Under the pieces are notes generated by a model. The model saw only the letters and a list, made by a program, of their open reading frames with translations, was not told where the DNA came from and did not search any database. DNA of 64,000 bases from Pseudomonadota bacterium (GTDB taxonomy: Bacteria > Pseudomonadota > Alphaproteobacteria > Rhizobiales > Rhizobiaceae): the NCBI GenBank assembly GCA_023451735.1, contig JAEXYH010000052.1, forward strand, positions 59,313 through 123,312. Direction: 5' to 3'. The first letter of the stretch is position 1, and each line of letters begins with the position of its first letter. The position numbers were made by a program, and so were the translations under genes. Shown one piece after another: positions 44,542 to 51,460 of this stretch.

Positions 44542-44760
44542 CTTGTGTTTGGATCCTCGGGTCAAGCCTGAGGATGAGGGTGGAGAGGGGGCATTGGTGC
44601 CCCAATCGAGCACCTCACCAAGCGCAAGATAAATCTTGCACCCGGGAGCCGCATCAACGTTCCTGGTCGATGGGTAATTTTTGCCGTGTAGTATGCTTTG
44701 GGCATAGCAATGGCCCAGCACCCGTCATCCTCGGGCTTGACCCGAGGATCCAAACGCAAG
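44542..44760. repeat. Paired palindromic repeat (REP doublet / RIME-like element)
   Basis: Two ~41-base arms in opposite orientation (44542-44582 and 44719-44760) are nearly identical and each contains the palindrome TCCTCGGG..CTTGACCCGAGGA. The 136-base middle has its own hairpins: GGGGGCA/TGCCCC and the perfect GCAAGATAAATCTTGC. No ORF fits. It fills the gap between xthA and the convergent CNB-domain gene; I interpret it as a rhizobial interspersed element. Confidence 0.8.
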
Positions 44761-44789
44761 CGCGCCGAAGCCGCGGGATTTTCAGGCCT

Positions 44790-45245
44790 TTACCGGAACC
44801 GATGTTCCATTGCCGCAGCCGCCTTGGCCAACCCTGCGATATTTTCTCGAATGCGAGCCTCGATCAATCGCCCAACCTGCGGGTACTCTTCCAGCAGGCG
44901 CTGGAAAAGCTGGCGGCTGATCTTCATTACTTCGGCATCCGAAGCTGCCACGGCCGTAAACTTTCGCTCGACCATGGTCACCAGTGCGAGTTCGGAAAGA
45001 AGCGTGCCGGGCCCGACCGTCTTCTGATGGCGGATGTCACCCATGCGGTCGGCGGCGTAGAGGCCGATCTGGCCCCTGGCGACGATATAGGCAGCTTCGG
45101 CGGGAGAGCCTTCGCGAAAGAGCTCCTGTGTTTCGGCCAGTGCACGGCGTTCCGCGCCGAATGCGACCAGACGTAGCTGATCACCATCCAGTTCGCGGAA
45201 CAGCGGCACGCTCGAGAGAAGCTTTATATCGTCGTTCAGCGCCAT
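44790..45245 (-). CDS. Cyclic nucleotide-binding domain protein
   Basis: A 151-residue protein made of one cNMP-binding domain: hydrophobic strands around ELFREGSPAEAAYIVARGQIG and the phosphate-binding-cassette-like region GPGTLLSELALVT, followed by a short helix at the C-terminus. There is no helix-turn-helix, so it is not a Crp-type regulator; such proteins resemble kinase regulatory subunits. The start overlaps the cenR stop by one base (TAATG). A cNMP-domain gene coupled to the CenR/OtpR regulator is seen in Brucella too, suggesting a shared function. Whether it binds cAMP is not visible. Confidence 0.87.
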   Translation of the reverse strand: MALNDDIKLLSSVPLFRELDGDQLRLVAFGAERRALAETQELFREGSPAEAAYIVARGQIGLYAADRMGDIRHQKTVGPGTLLSELALVTMVERKFTAVAASDAEVMKISRQLFQRLLEEYPQVGRLIEARIRENIAGLAKAAAAMEHRFR

Positions 45246-45925
45246 TACGGGACGATCTTGTAGCCGCCGTTTTCGGTCACGAGGATCTCTGCGCTGGACG
45301 GATCGCGCTCGATCTTCTGGCGAAGACGGTAGACATGGGTTTCGAGCGTATGGGTCGTGACGCCCGAGTTGTAACCCCAGACCTCTTCCAAAAGAACGTC
45401 ACGGGTGACGACCTTCTGGCCGGCACGGTAGAGATAGCGGATGATAGCCGCTTCTTTTTCCGTAAGGCGGATTTTCTTGCCATCGTCCGTGGTCAAGAGC
45501 TTCTGGCTCGGCTTGAAAATATAGGGGCCGACCGTGAATGTTGCATCCTCGCTCTGCTCGTACTGCCGAAGCTGCGCGCGGATACGGGCGAGCAGAACAG
45601 CGAAGCGGAACGGCTTGACGATGTAGTCGTTGGCGCCGGCTTCCAGGCCCAGGATCGTATCCGAATCGGTGTCATGGCCGGTCAGCATGATGATCGGTGC
45701 CTTAAAGCCATTTTTGCGCAGAAGCTTCACCGCCTCGCGGCCATCCATGTCCGGCAGGCCGACATCCATGATCAGCAGATCGACCTGGGCGGTCTTTGCC
45801 GTGTTCATGGCCTTGGTGGCATTCTCTTCCTGCAACAGCGAAAACTCTTCGTATAACGACAATTGCTCGACCAGCGTCTCACGCAGATCATTGTCGTCAT
45901 CGACCAGGAGTATCGTTCTTGCCAT
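45245..45925 (-). CDS. cenR: OmpR-type response regulator CenR (OtpR)
   Basis: A 226-residue regulator. The receiver domain (ARTILLVDDDNDLRETL) has the phospho-acceptor Asp at about 54 in LLIMDVGLPDMDG, Thr in MLTGHD and Lys in YIVKPFR. The C-terminal winged-helix DNA-binding domain (about 130-226) includes LTEKEAAIIRYLYR and THTLETHVYRLRQKI. These match CenR of Caulobacter and OtpR of Brucella, which control the cell envelope and are essential in several rhizobia. The kinase CenK is not in the window. The start is MARTILL at 45925; the frame extends upstream to 46015 without conservation. Confidence 0.85.
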   Translation of the reverse strand: MARTILLVDDDNDLRETLVEQLSLYEEFSLLQEENATKAMNTAKTAQVDLLIMDVGLPDMDGREAVKLLRKNGFKAPIIMLTGHDTDSDTILGLEAGANDYIVKPFRFAVLLARIRAQLRQYEQSEDATFTVGPYIFKPSQKLLTTDDGKKIRLTEKEAAIIRYLYRAGQKVVTRDVLLEEVWGYNSGVTTHTLETHVYRLRQKIERDPSSAEILVTENGGYKIVP

Positions 45926-46021
45926 ACGGTTCTTGCCTTTCGTGTCGCCCATCGTGCATCCGTAGCTAATCAGCGGATTTGAAGCGTATTTAGGGCTCCA
46001 CGATGTAAAGCCCAAGATGCT

Positions 46022-46618
46022 ATGATTTCAAACAAAATGATATTCAAAGCAAAACCTCGTGAGGAAATGCCGCTTTTCCGTGTGCAAAACCGCAAAAAAC
46101 AATCGACCGTGACGGTGCGGACGGCGCCTCGCGACCGCAAACGGGCAATTGTCTCGTTCAAGGGAATCACTTTGCAGGCGGCAATCGGCCGCTCCGGGGT
46201 CACTGCGTTCAAGCGGGAAGGAGATGGAGGGACGCCAATTGCGTCAATGAAGCTCATTTCCGGTTTTTCGCGCGGCGAGCGGGTAAGGCTGCCGCAGACG
46301 CGGCTTTCGATGCGGCGGATCGGTGAAGACATGCTGTGGTGCGACGAGCCAAAGCACGCTGCCTATAACCGACTGGTCAAGGCCCCGTTCAAGCCAAGCC
46401 ATGAGGAAATGAAGCGGGCAGACGGGCTTTACGATATCTGTCTCGTGATGGACTGGAACATCACCTGCCGCAAGCGCTATGGCGGATCGGCGATCTTCTT
46501 CCATCTGATCAAGCCGGGTTATCAGCCGACGGCCGGATGCATAGCGGTCAGTCCTTGCGACATGAAGCGGATTTTGCCGTATTTGCGCAAGGGGACGGTG
46601 GTGAGGATGATGGGGTAG
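46022..46618 (+). CDS. L,D-transpeptidase (YkuD) family protein
   Basis: About 198 residues. The YkuD domain shows FFHLIKPGYQPTAGCIAVS, the H-x(n)-GC-x-A-V pattern with the nucleophilic Cys near residue 177. GVTAFKREGDGGTPIAS is the early domain motif. No clear signal peptide precedes it, which is common in this small subgroup. In-frame starts at 46037 and 46067 are possible; 46067 has GAGG but at short spacing. The enzyme would form or replace peptidoglycan cross-links, or attach proteins; the role is not proven. Confidence 0.85.
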   Translation: MISNKMIFKAKPREEMPLFRVQNRKKQSTVTVRTAPRDRKRAIVSFKGITLQAAIGRSGVTAFKREGDGGTPIASMKLISGFSRGERVRLPQTRLSMRRIGEDMLWCDEPKHAAYNRLVKAPFKPSHEEMKRADGLYDICLVMDWNITCRKRYGGSAIFFHLIKPGYQPTAGCIAVSPCDMKRILPYLRKGTVVRMMG

Positions 46619-46705
46619 GTCAAAGCCCCAAGCCTTTTCCCGCAGGCGGGGCGAGGGGACTTGCCCTACTCGACGCTCCAGAGGGGCTTATACATTTCGG
46701 CATAT

Positions 46706-46760
46706 CCTTTCTCCCCGTGTGAACGGGGAGAAGGTGGCGGCAGCCGGATGAGGGGCTGAC
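46706..46760. repeat. RIME-type intergenic repeat
   Basis: TTCTCCCCGT (46709-46718) pairs with ACGGGGAGAA (46723-46732) around GTGA. It continues as ggtggcggcagccggatgagg, the tail seen in rhizobial intergenic mosaic elements. It lies between the convergent L,D-transpeptidase and leuC genes and may also end transcription. Confidence 0.75.
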
Positions 46761-46775
46761 GCGACGTTTAAAGGC

Positions 46776-48185
46776 TCACTTCCAATCACGAATATCGACA
46801 AAGTGTCCTGCCACCGCAGCCGCTGCGGCCATGGCCGGCGAGACGAGGTGGGTGCGGCCCTTGTAGCCTTGGCGGCCCTCGAAATTGCGGTTCGAGGTGG
46901 ATGCGCAGCGTTCAAACGGCTTCAGGCGGTCGTCGTTCATCGCCAGGCACATGGAGCAGCCCGGCTCGCGCCATTCAAAGCCTGCATCCTTGAAGATGAC
47001 GTCGAGGCCTTCGGCTTCCGCCATTTCCTTGACGATGCCGGAGCCAGGCACGATCATCGCGGAAACGGTGGAGGCTACCTTCTTGCCTTCGACGACCTTT
47101 GCGGCTGAGCGCAGGTCCTCGATGCGGCCTTTGGTGCAGGAGCCGATGAAGACGCGATCGACTGCAATGTCGGTGATCTTCATGCCCGGCTTCAGGCCCA
47201 TGTAGTCCAGCGCGCGCCATTTGGAGGTGCGTTTGTTTTCATCCGGGATTTCGTCCGGGTTCGGCACTGTGCCTTCGATGGTGGTGACATCTTCCGGCGA
47301 GGAGCCCCAGGAGACGATCGGCGGCAGGTTGGCTGCATCGAGCACGACAACCTTGTCGTAATGGGCGCCTTCTTCGGTATAGAGCGTCTTCCAGTAGTCG
47401 ACCGCCATGTCCCAGGCCTTGCCCTTCGGCGCGCGCGGCTTGTCCTTGATGTATTCGAAGGTGGTGTCGTCCGGCGCGATCAGTCCGGCACGGGCGCCGC
47501 CTTCGATCGTCATGTTGCAGACAGTCATGCGGCCTTCCATCGACAGCGAACGGATCGCCTCGCCGGCAAACTCGATGACGTGGCCGGTGCCGCCGGCCGT
47601 GCCGATCTCGCCGATAATGGCGAGGATGACATCCTTGGCGCCGACGCCTTCCGGCAGCTTGCCGTCGACACGCACCAGCATGTTCTTGGCCTTTTTCTGC
47701 ACCAGCGTCTGGGTGGCGAGAACATGCTCGACCTCAGATGTGCCGATGCCGTGCGCCAGTGCGCCGAATGCGCCATGGGTAGAGGTGTGGCTGTCACCGC
47801 AGACAATGGTCATTCCGGGCAAGGTAAAGCCCTGTTCCGGACCGACAATGTGGACGATGCCTTGGCGGACGTCCTTTTCGGAATAATATTCGACACCGAA
47901 GTCATGAGCGTTCTGGGCGAGCGCCTCGACCTGGATGCGGCTTTCCTCGTTCTTGATGCCCTCGTGGCGATCCGCCGTGGTCGGCACGTTGTGGTCAACG
48001 ACGGCGAGCGTCTTTTCAGGCGCGCGGACCTTACGGCCGGCCATGCGCAGGCCTTCGAAAGCCTGCGGCGACGTCACCTCGTGAACCAGGTGGCGGTCGA
48101 TATAGAGAAGACAGGTGCCGTTTTCGTCCTGAGAGACGACATGGTCGTCCCAGATTTTGTCGTAGAGGGTACGAGGTGCGCTCAT
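46776..48185 (-). CDS. leuC: 3-isopropylmalate dehydratase large subunit LeuC
   Basis: A 469-residue aconitase-family [4Fe-4S] enzyme isomerising 2- to 3-isopropylmalate in leucine synthesis. Cluster cysteines lie in FIGSCTKGR and PGCSMCLAMN. The GDSHTSTHGAFGALAHGIGTSEVEHV motif is kept (shown only as GDSHTSTHGAFG). It needs LeuD, which is not in the window. The 356 bases upstream hold a doubtful small ORF and structured sequence but no clear leucine attenuator peptide. Confidence 0.96.
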   Translation of the reverse strand: MSAPRTLYDKIWDDHVVSQDENGTCLLYIDRHLVHEVTSPQAFEGLRMAGRKVRAPEKTLAVVDHNVPTTADRHEGIKNEESRIQVEALAQNAHDFGVEYYSEKDVRQGIVHIVGPEQGFTLPGMTIVCGDSHTSTHGAFGALAHGIGTSEVEHVLATQTLVQKKAKNMLVRVDGKLPEGVGAKDVILAIIGEIGTAGGTGHVIEFAGEAIRSLSMEGRMTVCNMTIEGGARAGLIAPDDTTFEYIKDKPRAPKGKAWDMAVDYWKTLYTEEGAHYDKVVVLDAANLPPIVSWGSSPEDVTTIEGTVPNPDEIPDENKRTSKWRALDYMGLKPGMKITDIAVDRVFIGSCTKGRIEDLRSAAKVVEGKKVASTVSAMIVPGSGIVKEMAEAEGLDVIFKDAGFEWREPGCSMCLAMNDDRLKPFERCASTSNRNFEGRQGYKGRTHLVSPAMAAAAAVAGHFVDIRDWK

Positions 48186-48279
48186 GGCTGCTATTCCGTT
48201 CGAGAACAGTTTTGGAAGAAGATGGATTCAGACTATCGGCAAGGACGTGTGCCGCAGCACGGGCCGCAGGCGGCGGCCG

Positions 48280-48396
48280 TCAGCTAAGTCGGCTGATAAG
48301 GGCACCTGAGACGCGCGCGAAAAAGCGTGCCGGCAGACGCTTGTGGTCCTGCAGCACGATAACCTGGTTCGCGAGGCATCCGAATTTCGATCCCAT
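48280..48396 (-). CDS. Possible 38-codon ORF upstream of leuC
   Basis: ATG 48396 to TGA 48280 encodes 38 residues beginning MGSKFGCLANQVIVLQD and ending in VSGALISRLS. Third-position GC is fairly high, but there is no strong ribosome site and no motif I recognise. It could be a small protein or chance. It lies about 95 bases upstream of leuC on the same strand. Confidence 0.25.
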   Translation of the reverse strand: MGSKFGCLANQVIVLQDHKRLPARFFARVSGALISRLS

Positions 48397-48397
48397 G

Positions 48398-48419
48398 ACT
48401 GGTCCATTACCAGTTTTTT
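48398..48419 (+). terminator. Terminator-like hairpin in the leuC-GGDEF gap
   Basis: ACTGGT (48398-48403), CCATT, ACCAGT (48409-48414), then TTTTT. It reads on the plus strand, yet no plus-strand gene lies upstream, which hints at an unannotated plus-strand transcript. Confidence 0.5.
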
Positions 48420-48487
48420 AGAGCTACGGCAATTGCTTCGATTGGAGGCGCATGGCACAAGCCATAAGCAGTTAAAGCTCTTTTTTT
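48420..48487 (+). ncRNA. Structured leader / small RNA candidate with a 7-codon ORF before the GGDEF gene
   Basis: AGAGCT (48420-48425) pairs with AGCTCT (48476-48481), AATTGCTT (48431-48438) with AAGCAGTT (48466-48473, one G-T), and ATGGC (48452-48456) with GCCAT (48461-48465) around ACAA; TTTTTTT (48481-48487) follows. In the 13-base bulge lies TTGGAGGCGC, directly before ATG GCA CAA GCC ATA AGC AGT TAA. So a seven-codon frame with a perfect ribosome site is folded into a terminator-like helix, 55 bases before the GGDEF gene. No promoter was recognised. Confidence 0.5.
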
Positions 48488-48541
48488 GTGTCCTATTTTT
48501 CATGCGGCGATGGCGGTGATGGGGACGACGAGGAGGTGCAA

Positions 48542-49567
48542 ATGGCACTCACAGTCCAGCTTCCTGCCAATGAAGCTGATCGCCTGCTTTCCGTACGTGG
48601 TCTGATCTCGGTCGATGGCAATGCGACACCGGAACTCGCCACGCTTGTGCAACTGGCCAAGGATGTTTTCGGAACTCCCTGCGCAGCAGTCAATATCATC
48701 GACGAGGATTGGCAGCGTGTCGCCTGCCAGGTCGGTACTATCCCGATCGGCGAATGTAGCCGCGAAGATTCCGTTTGCTCGCGCGTGGTCTATGCCAACG
48801 AAGTGGTCGTTGTGCCCGATCTCAGCCGACATCCGGAATTTCGCAGTTTTCCGGCCATTTCAGGCGCGCCCGGCTTCCGGTTCTATGCCGGCGCCCCGGT
48901 ATCGCTGGAACCCGATCTTCCGGTCGGCTCGTTCTGCCTGCTCGATGTCGAGCAAAGGGATCTGACCGACGCCGACATTCGTAATCTGCGCCAGTTCGCC
49001 GATGTCGCAAGCGGTCTCCTGCGGCTGCAGAAGGCGAATTTCATGATGGAATTTGCTGAGGAAAAGCTGAAGCTTGCAGCGATGACCGATCCGCTGACCG
49101 GTTTCTATAACCGGTCAGCGCTGGTCTCGTTGATCGATGTGATGCTCGCCAATGCACTTTCCTCGCATCAGGGGTTTGGCGTTCTATATCTCGACATGGA
49201 CGGTTTCAAGCAGATCAACGACAAGCTCGGCCATCCCGCAGGTGACCTCGTGCTCACCTATGCAGCCAAACGGATCAGCGAATGCCTGCGCGCGCAGGAT
49301 GTCGTCGTACGCATGGGAGGCGACGAGTTTGCGATCTTCGTGCCCGATCCGCCGGGTGCCGCAGCGCTTTCCGAACTTTCCGAATGCCTTCTTGAGGAAT
49401 TTCGCCGGCCCTTCGTGGTGGATAACACGATCGTCAGTGCAAGGCTCAGTATCGGTGCCGCTCTTGCACCAGAGGCCGGGTCCGACCGGATCAGCCTGTT
49501 GAAGGCCGTCGATGAGGCGCTCTATCAGGCAAAAGAAGCCGGCCGCGACCGGTATGTGCTGCGGTAG
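48542..49567 (+). CDS. GAF-GGDEF diguanylate cyclase
   Basis: A 341-residue soluble protein. The N-terminal GAF domain (about residues 20-160; CAAVNIIDEDWQRVACQVG) is followed by a GGDEF domain (about 175-341) with LTGFYNRSAL, YLDMDGFKQINDKLGH and an intact MGGDEF active site near 258. It should make cyclic di-GMP from two GTP in response to a small ligand or redox cue at the GAF domain; both points are inferred from the families. ATG 48542 follows GAGGAGGTG. No EAL domain is present. Upstream lies a structured leader. Confidence 0.92.
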   Translation: MALTVQLPANEADRLLSVRGLISVDGNATPELATLVQLAKDVFGTPCAAVNIIDEDWQRVACQVGTIPIGECSREDSVCSRVVYANEVVVVPDLSRHPEFRSFPAISGAPGFRFYAGAPVSLEPDLPVGSFCLLDVEQRDLTDADIRNLRQFADVASGLLRLQKANFMMEFAEEKLKLAAMTDPLTGFYNRSALVSLIDVMLANALSSHQGFGVLYLDMDGFKQINDKLGHPAGDLVLTYAAKRISECLRAQDVVVRMGGDEFAIFVPDPPGAAALSELSECLLEEFRRPFVVDNTIVSARLSIGAALAPEAGSDRISLLKAVDEALYQAKEAGRDRYVLR

Positions 49568-49578
49568 ATTCCAGGCAA

Positions 49579-50436
49579 TCAGGACCGGGATAGGTCCCGG
49601 CTCCCGTTTCCGCTAAGTTCACGGCCTCGGTCTCGCAGGCGTCTCTCTAACTGTCGCAAGCCAAGTGACAGGCCGATCGTCAGGATCAGGTAGATATAGG
49701 CGACGATCGAATAGGTTTCGAAAAATCGGAACGAGCCCGAGGCGTAGATCTTGCCAGCCTGGCTGATATCGGCGACGCCGAGGACGGAAACCAGCGAACT
49801 GTCCTTGACCATGGCAACGAAGTCATTCGACAGCGGCGGGAAGACTACCCGGATCGCCTGAGGAAAGACGATCAGGCGAAAGCGCTGGGCGCGAGTGAGA
49901 CCGAGCGCCATGGCGGCTTCGATCTGGCCCCTGTCCACGGACTGGAAGCCGGCACGAAAAATCTCGGCGATAAAGGCGGAGTAACCGATCATCAGTGCGA
50001 TGATGGCTCGCCACATCAACGATATGTCTCGAACCTGCGCTGTCTTCAACCAGCCGTCATCCACCAGCGGCGTGATCAGAAAGTTATAGAGATCGACCAG
50101 ACCCGGTGCGCCGGCGAAGGCGATGTAGAAAAGCAGCACGAGAACCGGGATGCCGCGCACCACCTCGACATAGAAACGAGCGGCCTGGCGCAAGACGAGG
50201 CTATCGGAGAGGCCTGCGAGCGCGATCAGGAGGCCGAGTGCGGAGGCAAGCGCGAAAGCTACGACGCTGACGAAGATCGTCGTCCATATGCCGCGGGAAA
50301 CCGTCGAAAATACCTGAGCGTAAAGATCGTTGGTGGCGATGATGGCGGCAATCGCAAGCCCGATGGCTACGAGCGCGACGAGCCACCAGGGTCGGTCGTC
50401 GCTGCCATTCGATGACGGCAGGGTCTGGAAGCCCAT
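49579..50436 (-). CDS. Amino-acid ABC transporter permease (HisM/GlnP type)
   Basis: A 285-residue inner-membrane protein with about five to six helices. The EAA loop is QIEAAMALGLTRAQRFRLIVFPQAIR, here seen as EAAMALGLT plus FPQAIR, the polar-amino-acid permease pattern. The N-terminal region before the first helix is short. It follows the binding-protein gene by about 40 bases on the same strand. No ATP-binding gene is adjacent on either side, so the ATPase must be supplied from elsewhere. Confidence 0.9.
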   Translation of the reverse strand: MGFQTLPSSNGSDDRPWWLVALVAIGLAIAAIIATNDLYAQVFSTVSRGIWTTIFVSVVAFALASALGLLIALAGLSDSLVLRQAARFYVEVVRGIPVLVLLFYIAFAGAPGLVDLYNFLITPLVDDGWLKTAQVRDISLMWRAIIALMIGYSAFIAEIFRAGFQSVDRGQIEAAMALGLTRAQRFRLIVFPQAIRVVFPPLSNDFVAMVKDSSLVSVLGVADISQAGKIYASGSFRFFETYSIVAYIYLILTIGLSLGLRQLERRLRDRGRELSGNGSRDLSRS

Positions 50437-50476
50437 CAGGCAGCGATCCCGTTGCGCATGTCGTTACAGCAGTCGA

Positions 50477-51274
50477 TCATTGGCCCATCTTGTAGTCGAG
50501 GAACCATTTTTTATTCAGCGCGTCGAACGTGCCGTCAGCCTTGAGGGCAGCAATGGCTGTGTTGACCGACGCGGCGAGATCCGAGTTCTTCTTGAAGATG
50601 AAACCGAAATCTTCCGCGCCGAGCGGTCCGCCGATCACCTTCAGCCCGCCACCCGATGCATCGACATAACCTTTGGCCGCAACGCTGTCGGTCAGCACGA
50701 GGTCGACATCACCGGCCTTCAACGCCTGTACAGTCGCGCCAAATGTTTCGAACAGCTTGACGCGCGGGTTCTGCTCGTTGCCGTCAAGGATGTTGTAGAT
50801 GGCGGTGTAGAAGGGCGAGGTGCCGGGCTGTGCGCCGATCAATGCGTCGCTTGCGGCGGCAAATCCCTTTTCGTCGGAAAAGCGGGTCTCGTCGCCTCGC
50901 ACCAGCATGAACTGTTCCGAGCGCATGTAAGGCGCGGAGAAATCCACCTTCGCCTTGCGGTCGTCCTTGATGGTGATGCCGGTCATGCCGATGTCATACT
51001 GGCCATCGGATACGGCCTGGATCATCGCATCCCAGGAAATATTCTGGTACTCGAGCTTGAAATTCAGCCGCTTGGCGATCTCGTTCATCGCGTCATATTC
51101 CCAGCCGATAGCTTCGCCGGATTTCGGATCGACGAACTGTAGCGGCGGATAGGCGTTTTCGGTGACGACGACAACCGTGCGACCGTTCAGGTCTGGCAGG
51201 CTCTGGGCAAGAGCGCCTACGGGCAAAAGCGTTGCGATGGCGAGGCTTGCGAGAGTGGCGCGTCTGGTCAGCAT
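50477..51274 (-). CDS. Amino-acid ABC transporter substrate-binding protein
   Basis: A 265-residue SBP_bac_3 family protein. The signal peptide (MLTRRATLASLAIATLLPVGALAQ) is clear. The mature domain has YPPLQFVDPKSGEAIGWEYD and MIQAVSDGQYDIGMTGIT, typical of polar-amino-acid binders of the periplasm. ATG 51274 follows GGGGAC. The ligand cannot be read from the sequence. It is transcribed with the permease gene. Confidence 0.92.
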   Translation of the reverse strand: MLTRRATLASLAIATLLPVGALAQSLPDLNGRTVVVVTENAYPPLQFVDPKSGEAIGWEYDAMNEIAKRLNFKLEYQNISWDAMIQAVSDGQYDIGMTGITIKDDRKAKVDFSAPYMRSEQFMLVRGDETRFSDEKGFAAASDALIGAQPGTSPFYTAIYNILDGNEQNPRVKLFETFGATVQALKAGDVDLVLTDSVAAKGYVDASGGGLKVIGGPLGAEDFGFIFKKNSDLAASVNTAIAALKADGTFDALNKKWFLDYKMGQ

Positions 51275-51460
51275 CGAAGTGTCCCCAAGAAATCGGTGCC
51301 GGCAAGTCTCACCAATTCTTGCCTCATGACAAGCACAACCATTCTGCCGAACAGCCGTCAGCGGAAATCACCATCGCATGCAAGATACTTGCCGGTTCGA
51401 AGGCTGCGACTAAATGCATCATGAACAGCATGCTTTGGCCGCGTGGCCCGGAGGAGTATC

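Noticed and set aside
48186..48541. Leucine attenuator peptide for leuC
   Set aside because: No short minus-strand ORF with a run of leucine codons and a ribosome site was found; the 38-codon ORF is not Leu-clustered.
48420..48541. Cyclic di-GMP riboswitch before the GGDEF gene
   Set aside because: The conserved GEMM elements (such as CACGCACAGGGCAAACC) are absent.
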